From JAHBXL01 sp964409775 (GTDB lineage: Bacteria; Planctomycetota; Phycisphaerae; Phycisphaerales; UBA1924), in contig CAYPEI010000006.1 in the NCBI GenBank assembly GCA_964409775.1, positions 85,300-149,299 on the forward strand: a stretch of 64,000 nt of DNA, written 5' to 3'. Under the pieces are notes generated by a model. That model saw only the letters and a list, made by a program, of their open reading frames with translations. It did not search any database and had not been told where the DNA came from. Below, piece after piece: positions 9,230 through 17,851 of this stretch; the first letter of the stretch is position 1; the number at the start of each line of letters is the position of its first letter. The position numbers and the translations under genes were made by a program.

Positions 9230-10372
9230 GTGATCAAGTACATCGGATCCAAGCGAACACTCCTGCCGGTGATCCTCGATGCCGTGCGGACCGCATCGGG
9301 CGAAGCGCCGGGCACGGTGCTGGATCTGTTTTCCGGCACTTCGCGCGTGGGGCACGCGCTCAAGCGTGCGGGCTATTCCGTCATCGCCAATGACCACAAC
9401 GCGTACGCGGCAACACTCGCCCGCTGCTACGTGCAGGCCGATGCTGAAGATGTGCTGGAAGATGCCGCGAGGCTTGTCGCCGAGTTCAACGCGAGACTCC
9501 GCGGCGGGTGGAACGAGCCCGGCTACTTCACCCAGACGTTCTGCGTGAAGTCGCGGTTCTTTCAGCCCAAGAACGGGGCACGCATCGACGCCATCCGCGA
9601 AGCGATCGCGGCGAAGCACCTCGACCCCGAACTCGAGTCCGTCATGCTCGTCTCGCTCATGGAGGCCGCGGACCGCGTCGACTCCACCACCGGCCTGCAG
9701 ATGGCGTACCTGAAGGACTGGTCGCCGCGCTCGCACAACGACCTCGACCTTCGAGTGCCCGACGTCCTGCCCCGCGCCGCCGCCGGCAAGGGCCGTGCCC
9801 TGAACCTGGACGCATTCGACGCCGTGGCGGCAGTTGAAGCCGGCATCGCGTACATCGACCCGCCGTACAACCAGCACTCCTACCTCGGCAACTACCACGT
9901 CTGGGAATCGCTGGTCCGCTGGGACAAACCGGAGGTCTACGGCGTCGCATGCAAGCGCATCGATGTCAAGCAGAGGCAAAGCGTTTTCAACTCGCGTCCG
10001 AAGTTCGCCGAGTCGTTTCGGCGACTGCTCGCCGCCGTCCGTGCAACGACCATCATCATTTCATTCAGTGATGAGGGCTACCTCGGACGCGAACAACTCG
10101 AAGCGATGCTCGGTGACCTCTGGGAAAGACGTGCCCGGGTGTCCGTGATCGAGAACGACTTCAAGCGCTACGTCGGCGCCCAGATCGGCATCTACAACCC
10201 GCAGGGCGAGAAGGTCGGCAAGGTGAGCCACGTGCGGAACAAGGAGTTCGTCTGCGTTGTGTCACAACCATGCGGATGTGGCGTCACGGCAGATGCAAGC
10301 CGCTCCGCTTCCGCATCCCGCAGTCCGCACTCCTCACTCGTTACTTCCCCTTCTTCTTCCGGTCCTGCCTGA
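9230..10372 (+). CDS. DNA adenine methylase, D12 (Dam-like) class
   Basis: 380 residues from a GTG start with GGGAG 9 nt upstream. The N-terminus IKYIGSKRTLLPVI is the SAM-binding motif X of D12-class N6-adenine methyltransferases. Motif I is DLFSGTSRVGHALKRAG (about 31-47) and the catalytic motif IV is YIDPPYNQHSYLGNY (about 207-221). No restriction enzyme gene is next to it, so it looks like an orphan methylase. The last 25 or so residues are Ser/Ala/Pro-rich and are translated from a degenerate 7-base repeat (10308-10349), so they are probably not part of the fold. The 3' end overlaps the end of rnr by 32 nt, tail to tail. Confidence 0.88.
   Translation: MIKYIGSKRTLLPVILDAVRTASGEAPGTVLDLFSGTSRVGHALKRAGYSVIANDHNAYAATLARCYVQADAEDVLEDAARLVAEFNARLRGGWNEPGYFTQTFCVKSRFFQPKNGARIDAIREAIAAKHLDPELESVMLVSLMEAADRVDSTTGLQMAYLKDWSPRSHNDLDLRVPDVLPRAAAGKGRALNLDAFDAVAAVEAGIAYIDPPYNQHSYLGNYHVWESLVRWDKPEVYGVACKRIDVKQRQSVFNSRPKFAESFRRLLAAVRATTIIISFSDEGYLGREQLEAMLGDLWERRARVSVIENDFKRYVGAQIGIYNPQGEKVGKVSHVRNKEFVCVVSQPCGCGVTADASRSASASRSPHSSLVTSPSSSGPA
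10308..10349. repeat. Degenerate heptanucleotide repeat
   Basis: Six consecutive 7-base units can be read on the plus strand (CTTCCGC, ATCCCGC, AGTCCGC, ACTCCTC, ACTCGTT, ACTTCCC). On the minus strand they resemble the GCGGAAG/GCGGAGT units of the array at 23184. The repeat lies where the methylase and rnr genes meet tail to tail. Confidence 0.5.
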
Positions 10373-12821
10373 AGTCTGCCTTCCCCTTGTCCCGGCTCTT
10401 GCTCTTCTGCGACCGCCCCTTCGCCCCATCGCGGCCGAACTTGAAGTCCTGCCACTCCTTGTCCGTCCGAGGCCGGGCGACACCGAGCCCCCCTGCCTCT
10501 GCTCCGCCGCCGAACTTGAGCAGGCCCGCGAGTTTTTTGTCCTTGCCCGCGCCGCGAGACTTCGGATCGGTGATCGCCAGGTCCAACTTCCGCAGCGCCA
10601 GATCCACCTGCGCGATCGTCACCTCGACCTTGTCGCCGATGTTGAACGACCGCCCGGACTGGTGCACCAACGCGCCCGTGCGAGCATCGATCGACCATCG
10701 TCCGCCGTGCACGCCGTGCGAACCCGTCGGCAACTGCTCCACCGGCACCATGCCGTCGCACAGGTACTTGTCGAGTTGCACGAACACGCCGCGGGGCGCA
10801 ACACCCGTCACCGTGCCCGGGTAACTGTCGCCGACATGATTCGACAGCAACTGCAGCACCAGGAACTGCCGCAGGTTCCATTCCGCCGCCGCGGCGTTCT
10901 CCTCCATCCGCGTGCAGTGTCGCCCGATTTCGACCAGTTCGTCCTGCTCGATCACGCCGCCCGCCGGGCCCATCTTGATCAGCCGCTCGCCCATGATCTC
11001 CTTGTCCCGCTCGCTCCGCGGCGGGTTCTCGCCGTTGCTCGTCAACTTCAGGTACGCCGCCAGAGCGCGGTGCACCGTCAGGTCCGGGTATCGCCGGATC
11101 GGGCTCGTGAAGTGCGCATACGCCTCGCTCGCGAGCGCGAAGTGCCCGATGAGCGCGGGCGAATACTCCGCCTTCGTGAGCGTGCGGAGCACCGCAAAGT
11201 GCACGGCCCGCGCCGCGCCGGTCCCGGCCGTCGCGTCGAGCAGCGTCTGCAGTTCCTTCCGCGTCGGGTTCTTGGGAATCGCAAACCCCGCCACCTTGGC
11301 CATCTGGCGCAGTTCGCCCACATCGCCGGGTGTGGGCTCGGGGTGCACGCGCCTCAGCAGCGGCACCTTCACGCCCTCGAACAGCCGCGCCAGCACCTCG
11401 TTGGCCTCGACCATGAACATCTCGATGAGCGTGTGCGTGAAGGCGTTGTCCTCCGGCTCTGCATCGATGACGTGCCCCGCGTCGTCGAAGATCAGGTTCA
11501 CCTCGGGCAACTCAAGATGGATCATCCCCGCCTCGCGTCGCCGGCCGCGGATGGCCTTGGCGCACGCGTCCATCTCGCGCAGAGTCTTAATCAGTTGGTC
11601 CGTGTACTTCGCCTCGGTCTTGGCGTGCTTCACGGCCTCCTTCAGGTCGCCGTCGATCAGCGACTGCGCTTCCAGATACGTCAGCCGCTTCACGCTCCTG
11701 ATCGCCGTCGCCGCGACACCGCTCTTGAGCAGTTTGCCGTTAGGCGCATACTTCATGAACGCGCTCTTGCAATACCGCGTCACACCCTCCGAGAGCGAGC
11801 AGATGCCGTTGCTCAGCACCTCCGGCAGCATCGGGATCACCAGCCGCGGCAGGTAGACGCTGTTGCCGCGACTGCGCGCCTCGATATCCAGGTCGGTCCC
11901 CGGCGGGATGAAGTGCGCCACATCCGCGATGTGCACACCCAACTCCCAGCCGCCATCGTCGGTCCGCGAGATCGAGATCGCGTCGTCGTAGTCCTTGGCA
12001 TCCGGCGGGTCGATCGTGATGATGTAGTCATCGCGCAGATCGAGCCGCACGTGCTTGTCATACCCCTCCTTGTCGAGCCGCGCGACTTCCTCCTCGAACT
12101 TCGCGTTCGCCTCGCGAGCCTGATCCACGCACGCCCGGGGAAACTCCTGCGGCAGGTCATACGCAACGATCACCGCCTGCGTCTCGACATCGGGCAGTCC
12201 CGCCTCGCCCAGCACCTTTACGATCACGCCCTCGGCCAGTTCGTTGCCGTGCGGATACTCGGTGATCTCGACGCTCACCTTGTCGCCGACCTTCGCGTTC
12301 TTGACGGCCGGGTCCTTGACGCTGATCGGCGCGGTCATCTCCCGCCCGTCGGGCATCACCAGCCACAGACCGCCGCGCTTCACCAGTTCCCCGGTGAAGT
12401 TCGACCGCTTCCGCGTCAGCACCTCGATGATCTCGCCGGAGATCTCGCGACCCTCGCCGCGACGCACTTCGCGACGGATCGCCGCCACCACGCGGTCGCC
12501 CGTCAGTGCATCGCCGACGCAATCCGGCGGCACGAACACGTCGCCCTCGCGATACTTCACGTCGGTGACGATGAACCCGAAGCCGCGGGGGTTCTTCTTG
12601 AACACCCCCTCCACTTCTTCGGGCATTGAGGGCAGCCGCACGCGACCGTTCTGGTCGAGCCCGATCATCCCCTGCGAGGCCAAGTCCTCGACCGCAAGAC
12701 GGAACGCGTCGCGGTCATCGAATGGAACTCCAAGGTCTTCGGCCAGCCGGTCAATCGTCGCCGCCTCATACGTTTCGTGCTTGAGGTGGTCGACCAGTCT
12801 TCGTTCGTATTTCAGAGACAT
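10341..12821 (-). CDS. rnr: Ribonuclease R
   Basis: 826 residues, a processive 3'-5' exoribonuclease of the RNB family that degrades structured RNA. An N-terminal helical region precedes a cold-shock/OB domain (KKNPRGFGFIVTDVKYREGD). The RNB core carries the catalytic acidic cluster IDPPDAKDYDDAISI and then VHIADVAHFI, NSVYLPRLVIPMLPEVLS and FTSPIRRYPDLTVHR. An S1 domain follows (GTVTGVAPRGVFVQL), then a lysine/arginine-rich tail common in RNase R. The ATG at 12821, preceded by GAAGAAAG, is preferred; a TTG at 12863 would overlap the preceding gene. It lies 22 nt downstream of a small lipoprotein gene and is probably the last gene of a three-gene operon. Confidence 0.95.
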   Translation of the reverse strand: MSLKYERRLVDHLKHETYEAATIDRLAEDLGVPFDDRDAFRLAVEDLASQGMIGLDQNGRVRLPSMPEEVEGVFKKNPRGFGFIVTDVKYREGDVFVPPDCVGDALTGDRVVAAIRREVRRGEGREISGEIIEVLTRKRSNFTGELVKRGGLWLVMPDGREMTAPISVKDPAVKNAKVGDKVSVEITEYPHGNELAEGVIVKVLGEAGLPDVETQAVIVAYDLPQEFPRACVDQAREANAKFEEEVARLDKEGYDKHVRLDLRDDYIITIDPPDAKDYDDAISISRTDDGGWELGVHIADVAHFIPPGTDLDIEARSRGNSVYLPRLVIPMLPEVLSNGICSLSEGVTRYCKSAFMKYAPNGKLLKSGVAATAIRSVKRLTYLEAQSLIDGDLKEAVKHAKTEAKYTDQLIKTLREMDACAKAIRGRRREAGMIHLELPEVNLIFDDAGHVIDAEPEDNAFTHTLIEMFMVEANEVLARLFEGVKVPLLRRVHPEPTPGDVGELRQMAKVAGFAIPKNPTRKELQTLLDATAGTGAARAVHFAVLRTLTKAEYSPALIGHFALASEAYAHFTSPIRRYPDLTVHRALAAYLKLTSNGENPPRSERDKEIMGERLIKMGPAGGVIEQDELVEIGRHCTRMEENAAAAEWNLRQFLVLQLLSNHVGDSYPGTVTGVAPRGVFVQLDKYLCDGMVPVEQLPTGSHGVHGGRWSIDARTGALVHQSGRSFNIGDKVEVTIAQVDLALRKLDLAITDPKSRGAGKDKKLAGLLKFGGGAEAGGLGVARPRTDKEWQDFKFGRDGAKGRSQKSKSRDKGKADFRQDRKKKGK

Positions 12822-12843
12822 GTCTGCTTTCTTCGCCGGCGCA

Positions 12844-13167
12844 TCACGCGCTCGGTCTTTCAATTAGGAATCGAGATCTTCTCGATGAGTGTCCGGTCGG
12901 ACGCGTGTGCACAGTCTCTCGCAACGTGCAGACGCGTGCCGGGCGGATCGCAGGATCATCGTGCTCGACCGCGCTCGTGCCGCTCAGAACACAATCCACG
13001 CGATCACTTGCCTGCTCCGCATCGAGCCGCAACGCCGAGGTCGCCTGGACCCATTCTCGATCGGACTGGATGACTATCCGTTCCCCCGTACACCCACCAA
13101 GAATCGCCGCCACGACGGCAGCAACTGCGACAAGTATAGGTCGGGTCGCAGCCGGGGGCATCTTCAC
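12844..13167 (-). CDS. Small lipoprotein of unknown function
   Basis: About 105-107 residues. The N-terminus MPPAATRPILVAVAAVVAAILGGC is a lipoprotein signal with lipobox ILGGC, so the mature protein would be lipid-anchored from Cys26. The rest contains a short charged region (SDREWVQATSALRLDAEQAS) and an Arg-rich tail; no family was recognised. The GTG start overlaps the TGA of the upstream epimerase gene (GTGA), and a second in-frame ATG lies at 13161. The start overlap and the 22-nt gap to rnr support translation as the middle gene of an operon. Confidence 0.6.
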   Translation of the reverse strand: MKMPPAATRPILVAVAAVVAAILGGCTGERIVIQSDREWVQATSALRLDAEQASDRVDCVLSGTSAVEHDDPAIRPARVCTLRETVHTRPTGHSSRRSRFLIERPSA

Positions 13168-14207
13168 ACCTTTCCGGCGTATCCGCGCAGACTCTCAGTG
13201 AACGGTCGCGGCGTCAAACCAAGGTCATTCTTTGCCTTCGTCCAATCCGCCGTGCTGTCCTCGACCGCCATTAGCGCCTGGCCTTCATCAAACGGCAACA
13301 GACTGCCGAGGCCGACCGCCGCGGCGGCCTTCGCCGCCATCGCCGCGTGCTCGCCCGGCACGAACCACGTCCCGATACTCTTGTTCGTCCCCGGAACAAC
13401 ATCGCGAATCGTCTCGCTCAGCGAGCGCCAGTCGAGCACCTCCGACCCGGTGAGGTTGTAGACCTCGCCGATCGAGTCTGGCCGCACGAGCGCTTCGGCA
13501 AACGCGTACGCGACATCGTCGATCAACACCGGCTGCACCTTCGCCGGCTCCCAGTCGCCAAACCGCATCGGCACGCGACGGTCTTCCTCCGCCCGCACGA
13601 AGTACGGAATGAAGAAGAACGGGGCCTTCTCACCCGACGCAATCTCCGTCAGCATTGCGATGAACTCGCTGTCCTGACCGTGGATGAGCGTCGGGCGGAA
13701 GATCGTCCAGTCGAGCCCGCTCTTCCGCACCGCCTGCTCCGCCGTCCACTTGGTCTTCTGATACTGCGACCGCCCCTCCGCACCCACTCCCAGCGCGGAC
13801 ATCTGAACATACCGCCTGATCCCCGCCCGCTTCGCGGCGTCGATCGCCGCGTGCGTCGCTTGCACATGCATCCGCTCGAACGTCTGCGGCTTGCCATTCC
13901 CACCTCGCACCTCGCGGATGATCCCGACCAGGTGAACAACCGCATCCGCGCCCTTGCAGAGTTGATCAAGCGCGGCGGGATCGCACACGTCGCCCGCGAA
14001 CCAATCCACCTGCCCCCCTCCGGGAAGGCCGCGCGACGTTGCGACCTCGGCCGCGATCTCCCTGACGCGCGCATCGACTCCCCCGACGTTCTTCGGGCTC
14101 CGCGACATCCCGCGAACGCGCCAGCCCCGGGCCAGCATCTCGCCGACCACCGATCGACCCACGAACCCGCTCGCGCCCGTCACCGCAACCGTCTTGTTCT
14201 GCGTCAT
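13164..14207 (-). CDS. NAD(P)-binding epimerase-like protein (atypical SDR, NDUFA9-like)
   Basis: 347 residues with a Rossmann dinucleotide-binding N-terminus (VAVTGASGFVGRSVVGEM), a following GDVCDPAAL and VVHLVGIIRE. In the active-site region the sequence is YVQMSALGVGAEGRSQYQKTK, that is Ser, Tyr and a nearby Lys as in extended/atypical SDRs such as the NDUFA9-like group. The C-terminal half contains FRPTLIHGQDSEF and a substrate-domain Asn-Leu-Thr-Gly. The substrate is unknown; quinone-linked or sugar-nucleotide roles are both possible. The frame is open upstream, but homology starts at MTQNKTVAVTG, and a -10-like TAGGCT lies 7 nt before this ATG. Confidence 0.85.
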   Translation of the reverse strand: MTQNKTVAVTGASGFVGRSVVGEMLARGWRVRGMSRSPKNVGGVDARVREIAAEVATSRGLPGGGQVDWFAGDVCDPAALDQLCKGADAVVHLVGIIREVRGGNGKPQTFERMHVQATHAAIDAAKRAGIRRYVQMSALGVGAEGRSQYQKTKWTAEQAVRKSGLDWTIFRPTLIHGQDSEFIAMLTEIASGEKAPFFFIPYFVRAEEDRRVPMRFGDWEPAKVQPVLIDDVAYAFAEALVRPDSIGEVYNLTGSEVLDWRSLSETIRDVVPGTNKSIGTWFVPGEHAAMAAKAAAAVGLGSLLPFDEGQALMAVEDSTADWTKAKNDLGLTPRPFTESLRGYAGKV

Positions 14208-14214
14208 AGGGCCA

Positions 14215-14220
14215 AGCCTA
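14215..14220 (-). promoter_or_regulatory. -10-like box TAGGCT, 7 nt before a start codon
   Basis: On the minus strand TAGGCT is followed by 7 nt and the ATG at 14207, with no Shine-Dalgarno. A second box on the plus strand serves the divergent gene at 14270. Confidence 0.3.
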
Positions 14221-14256
14221 AGGGCCCGCCGCGGGAACGGCAAACCGGCCCGCCGC

Positions 14257-14262
14257 TACAAT
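14257..14262 (+). promoter_or_regulatory. -10 box TACAAT, 7 nt before a start codon
   Basis: TACAAT matches the consensus -10 in five of six positions. It ends 7 nt before the ATG at 14270, which has no Shine-Dalgarno, so the mRNA is probably leaderless. An ATG at 14261 overlaps the box and is therefore unlikely to be the start. Confidence 0.45.
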
Positions 14263-14269
14263 GCACGCG

Positions 14270-15064
14270 ATGCTGTGGCATTTGGCCCAATCCGGCGGCG
14301 GCGGCGCGTCCAACTACGTCCAGTTGATCGTCTGGGCCCTGCTGATCTCCACCAGCGTGATCGGCTGGCTCGTTCGATTGATCGCTCAGAAGCGTGAAGA
14401 AGCCCGCGTCCGGCTGGAACGCCGTCGGCAGGAGGAAGAACTCCTCCGAACAGGACGCGGCGATGAGATCGCGCCCGCACGCCCGGCGATGACCGCGGCC
14501 GCGGCGCCCGGACCCGCCTCGCACGACGAGGCCCGCCGCCGCCTGCAGGAAATCGCCCAACGAAGACGAATCGAACTCCAGCAGATGGCCGGGCCGGCAT
14601 CCAGCGCTCCGCCCGTCGGGCCGCGGCCGCCGACCGCCCCGATCGCGCCCGCCTCACGGCCGTTCCAACCCCGGCCGGACATGCGGCCCAGGCCCGAGGC
14701 ACCGGTTCGATCCAAGCCCACCCAGAAGCAGGAACAGCGCAAGAAGCAGAAGCCACAGCAAGGCAGGCCACAGCAGCAGCCACGCCCGTCGACGCTGGCC
14801 GAAAAACTCATGGAGCAGCCCGCAGCGCCGGGAGGGGCCTACGCGGTTGCGCCGCAGCCGCCCGCGCCGGCGGTTCCCACGGGGCCGTCCGCCGCCGTCC
14901 CCCGTCGCGGCGTAAGCGTCGTCGTGGGACGTGCGACCTCCGCCGATGGAGTGGAGTCGTTGCGCAAGGCCTTGGCGCTCGCCGAGATTCTGTCGCCACC
15001 GGTCTCGATGCGCACCGCAGACGACTCGAACGTGGATGTTCCTCTGTTGCGCCGGGCCGGCTAA
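14270..15064 (+). CDS. Single-pass membrane protein with Pro/Gln-rich cytoplasmic tail
   Basis: 264 residues, no family recognised. One membrane helix near the N-terminus (YVQLIVWALLISTSVIGWLV, about residues 17-36) is followed by a charged coiled-coil-like segment with many Arg/Glu (KREEARVRLERRRQEEELL). A long low-complexity region of Ala, Pro, Arg, Gln and Lys comes next, and a short folded-looking C-terminus with VVVGRATSADGVESLRKALALAEI. The start is chosen from the -10 box at 14257. The TAA stop overlaps the TAG of the convergent lipoprotein gene (CTAA). It could be a scaffold or adaptor at the membrane, but nothing in the sequence proves this. Confidence 0.7.
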   Translation: MLWHLAQSGGGGASNYVQLIVWALLISTSVIGWLVRLIAQKREEARVRLERRRQEEELLRTGRGDEIAPARPAMTAAAAPGPASHDEARRRLQEIAQRRRIELQQMAGPASSAPPVGPRPPTAPIAPASRPFQPRPDMRPRPEAPVRSKPTQKQEQRKKQKPQQGRPQQQPRPSTLAEKLMEQPAAPGGAYAVAPQPPAPAVPTGPSAAVPRRGVSVVVGRATSADGVESLRKALALAEILSPPVSMRTADDSNVDVPLLRRAG

Positions 15065-15864
15065 CGGGGCCCATTGCCCGCCGGCGGCGCTTCGATCACC
15101 ACCCAGGCCTCGGAGTTGTTCCGGACCGAGACCCCGAGAACCGTCGTCCGTTCCCGCCGCCGTTCGGCGATCATGCCCAACCCCGGGACCAACCAGAGGT
15201 CAGTCTCATTGTGCACTCGGCTGGGGGAGAGGTCGGCATCCATCACGCTGGTCAGCCGCCACGCGTCAAACTCGCCGGCGGGTGTTCTCACCCTGACGGC
15301 GCCCCCGCACACCACGGTGTTCTTGACCGTTCCCTTGGCCCGCGTGCGTGAACGGTCGCCGAGCGGATGCACCGTCATGCGGCCCTCGTGCGTCGTTCGT
15401 GCCTGATCTTCGATGCGCGTCGGGAGCACAACCAAGGGCGGAGTGAACACCACTTCCACGCCCTCGGCGTGGTTGATCTCCTCCGCGAGCACTACCGCTC
15501 CGTCCTCGCGGACGGCCAGAAACTGCTCACGAATCAGCGTGCGGCGATCACGATCCGTCAGCCACCGACGCTGAATGTACGCGCCCGCGCCGCCCTTGCC
15601 GTTCGGCTCACGCTCAACCACCAGCCTCGAGGAGGAGTCGGCCCCCCACCCCGCAAATGTCGTGCGGGATCGATCTCCGGCGCGAACGTCCTCTGCCGTG
15701 GCCGCGCCGAGCGCGCATGCCCCCACCTCGATCAGTTCCGCCGCGCCAGTCGGCGGCGCCGTGCCCGAAGCGCAACCGCCGCAGGTCAATGCCGTCATCG
15801 CCATGACGCACGCCGCGGCTCCACCCGCTAAACTGGATCCGATGTCGGAACGTCGAAACCGCAT
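15061..15864 (-). CDS. Lipoprotein of unknown function
   Basis: 267 residues. The N-terminus MRFRRSDIGSSLAGG and a hydrophobic stretch end at the lipobox LTCGGC, so the protein is probably lipid-anchored. The mature part is a soluble beta-rich domain with repeated charged strands (VVEREPNGKGGAG, QFLAVREDGAVVLAEEINH, VRTPAGEFDAWRLTSVMDAD, LWLVPGLGMIAERRRE). The overall look is of a DUF3108-like or LolA-type periplasmic beta protein, but this is not certain. AGGAG at 15871-15875, 6 nt before the ATG, fixes the start; the longer open frame upstream is antisense to the next gene. Its first 23 nt overlap the 5' end of the divergent HEAT-repeat lipoprotein gene. Confidence 0.8.
   Translation of the reverse strand: MRFRRSDIGSSLAGGAAACVMAMTALTCGGCASGTAPPTGAAELIEVGACALGAATAEDVRAGDRSRTTFAGWGADSSSRLVVEREPNGKGGAGAYIQRRWLTDRDRRTLIREQFLAVREDGAVVLAEEINHAEGVEVVFTPPLVVLPTRIEDQARTTHEGRMTVHPLGDRSRTRAKGTVKNTVVCGGAVRVRTPAGEFDAWRLTSVMDADLSPSRVHNETDLWLVPGLGMIAERRRERTTVLGVSVRNNSEAWVVIEAPPAGNGPR
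15829..15834 (+). promoter_or_regulatory. -10-like box TAAACT, 7 nt before a start codon
   Basis: TAAACT is followed by 7 nt (GGATCCG) and the ATG at 15842. A leaderless transcript would let this gene start inside the 5' end of the divergent lipoprotein gene. Confidence 0.4.
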
Positions 15865-16696
15865 TCGAGTCTCCTGCTTCCGGCCCCGCCGCGTTCTGGC
15901 GTTGCTGGTGCCTGCCATCGCGCTCTGCGTGACGGGATGCATCGACGCCGACACGCGCAAGACCATGGCGGAGAACGACAGTATCCTCGCCCCGATCTTC
16001 GCCCAGCCAACCCCGGTCGATGCGGCACGCTGGGCGGTGGATCCATACGACGCCGACAAACGGGCCCGGGGCACGAACCTGCTCGCCAACGCGCCGTTCG
16101 GAGGCGGCGACCCCTATCTCCGGATGTACCGCGACCACCTGGCGGACGAAGGCCCGCTCGTCCGGGCGGTCTCTGCCCGCGCCCTGGGAATGCACGGAAC
16201 TCCCGAGGATGTCGAGCGGCTGCTCCCCTTGACCCGCGATGCGGAGACGCAGGTGCGATTCGAGGCCGTGCGGGCGATGCAGCGCCTGCACAATCCAGCG
16301 GCGGTCTCGCGGCTGATGGAACTGCTTCAACCGGACAAGGAGGTCGAATCAGCAATCCGCGCCGAGGCCGCCTGCGCGCTCGGTCAATACGCGGAGGCAC
16401 GCGTGCTTCAGGCGCTGATCACCGCCCTCTCGGACGACTACCTGATCGTGGTTGCCAACGCGCACGACTCCTTGGTCACGCTCACCGGGCAGGAATCGCT
16501 CCCGGAGGATCGTCGCGCCTGGGTGGAATGGGCGCGCAGCACGGAAACCCCGTTCGCCGCCCGGCGCGAGTACATGTACCCGGTATTCCAGCGCGACAAG
16601 CGCTGGCTGGATTACGTGCCGTTCATGCCCCCGGTCCCGAACGAGATTCCCGGCAAGCCCAATGGCCTTGCGGCCGGTGAGACCGCCGGGTCATAG
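15842..16696 (+). CDS. HEAT-repeat lipoprotein
   Basis: 284 residues. A basic N-terminus (MSERRNRIRVSCFRPRRV) and hydrophobic core end at lipobox LCVTGC, so it is probably anchored in a membrane facing the periplasm. Residues about 95-215 contain HEAT-like helical repeats (VRAVSARALGMHGTPEDVE, VRFEAVRAMQRLHNPAAV, IRAEAACALGQYAEARVLQ, IVVANAHDSLVTLTGQ). Such repeats usually bind other proteins. The C-terminal segment is aromatic and Pro-rich (YMYPVFQRDKRWLDYVPFMP). No enzyme motif is present. The start overlaps the start of the divergent lipoprotein gene by 23 nt. Confidence 0.8.
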   Translation: MSERRNRIRVSCFRPRRVLALLVPAIALCVTGCIDADTRKTMAENDSILAPIFAQPTPVDAARWAVDPYDADKRARGTNLLANAPFGGGDPYLRMYRDHLADEGPLVRAVSARALGMHGTPEDVERLLPLTRDAETQVRFEAVRAMQRLHNPAAVSRLMELLQPDKEVESAIRAEAACALGQYAEARVLQALITALSDDYLIVVANAHDSLVTLTGQESLPEDRRAWVEWARSTETPFAARREYMYPVFQRDKRWLDYVPFMPPVPNEIPGKPNGLAAGETAGS

Positions 16697-16780
16697 GGCG
16701 CACGCCCCGCTTTCAGGCATTTCGATGAAGTCCAGCCGTGATCCGGCCGACGACCTCCCTGATCAACTGGGAGGATCTCG

Positions 16781-17851
16781 GTGCGCGCACTTCGGACCGA
16801 CGGAACAACCGCAAGGCAGGTCTTCGATGCGCCCGAACCAGCGGTCGGCGCGGGCGACGCGCTGATCCAGCCCACGCTCGTCATGCTGACAGCCGCCGAC
16901 GCCGCCGTTGCCGCCTCACCGACTCGGCGGGGCTTCTCCGGAACGTTGGGCCATTTGTTTACGGGTATTGTTCGGTCTGTCAACATCCCGACCGATGCCC
17001 CGGCATCGCTCTCGCTTCGGCGAGGACTTCTGGGCAGACGGGTCGTGGCCGCGCCCGTCGTTTCCTGTGGAAACTGCGATCTGTGCCGAACCGGCCTTCC
17101 CGCGCACTGTCGCACCCGGCAGATCCCGGGCATCCACGGGCGTGACGGGGCCTGTGCGGACCTTGTCACCATGCCGCTGTCGAATCTGCACGCGCTGCCG
17201 GACAACCTCGGTGACGAGCGAGCCGTGTTCGCCCCGTTGGTCGCTTCGGTGCTGCATACCGTGCACATGCTCCGGGCCGAGTCTCGAATGTTCGTGACCG
17301 TGCTGGGCGACTCGGTGCTGGCCATCCTTGCGGCGCAGTGCCTGGCGGCCCGGAACAAAAGGGTGCGCTTGCTCTCGGCCAACGCCGATGCCGGCCGACT
17401 CTGCGAGCAATGGGGCGTGAAACACCGTCCCCCATCCGACCCCGGACGGCGGCAGGATCAGGATGCCGTGGTGGATTGCACCGGATCGGCCGCGGGCCTG
17501 CGTCTGGCGATGCAGTTGGCCAAACCGAGGGCGATCATCATGCTCAAGTCGCCCATCGCGGACCTGCCGTTCCCGGCCGGGAGGCCCTTTCCGGAGCCTG
17601 AAGGGGATTGGTCGATGGGCATTGATCTGGCCCCCGTCGTCGCGAACGAACTCCAGTTGGTTGGTTCGAGGGACGGCCCGCTCTCGGAGGCGATCGCCGA
17701 ACTGGCGTCGGGCCGGATCGACATCGGCGGCCTGGTGGGCCGCCGCTACAGGCTGGACCAGGGCCTGGCGGCGCTGACCGCCGCGGGTGCCGGGGGTCCG
17801 CTCGCGACCCTCGTTGAAGATCTGGGAAAGGCGGCCGCCAAGGCCGCCTAG
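16781..17851 (+). CDS. Medium-chain alcohol dehydrogenase-like protein
   Basis: 356 residues with GTG start; GGGAGG 6 nt upstream supports it. The protein has the MDR two-domain layout. The structural zinc loop is intact (CGNCDLCRTGLPAHC, about residues 88-102). The usual catalytic zinc ligands look altered: the first Cys region reads LTAADAAVA and the GHE motif reads LGHLFTGIV, so Cys and Glu are missing. The nucleotide-binding turn is also unusual (VTVLGDSVLAILAAQ instead of GxGxxG). It may be a dehydrogenase with a degenerate catalytic site or a reductase-like MDR. The substrate is unknown. Confidence 0.75.
   Translation: MRALRTDGTTARQVFDAPEPAVGAGDALIQPTLVMLTAADAAVAASPTRRGFSGTLGHLFTGIVRSVNIPTDAPASLSLRRGLLGRRVVAAPVVSCGNCDLCRTGLPAHCRTRQIPGIHGRDGACADLVTMPLSNLHALPDNLGDERAVFAPLVASVLHTVHMLRAESRMFVTVLGDSVLAILAAQCLAARNKRVRLLSANADAGRLCEQWGVKHRPPSDPGRRQDQDAVVDCTGSAAGLRLAMQLAKPRAIIMLKSPIADLPFPAGRPFPEPEGDWSMGIDLAPVVANELQLVGSRDGPLSEAIAELASGRIDIGGLVGRRYRLDQGLAALTAAGAGGPLATLVEDLGKAAAKAA

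Noticed and set aside
10257..12629. 790-codon plus-strand frame
   Set aside because: It is antisense to rnr, which has complete RNase R motifs. The product is His/Arg/Gln-rich without any recognisable domain.
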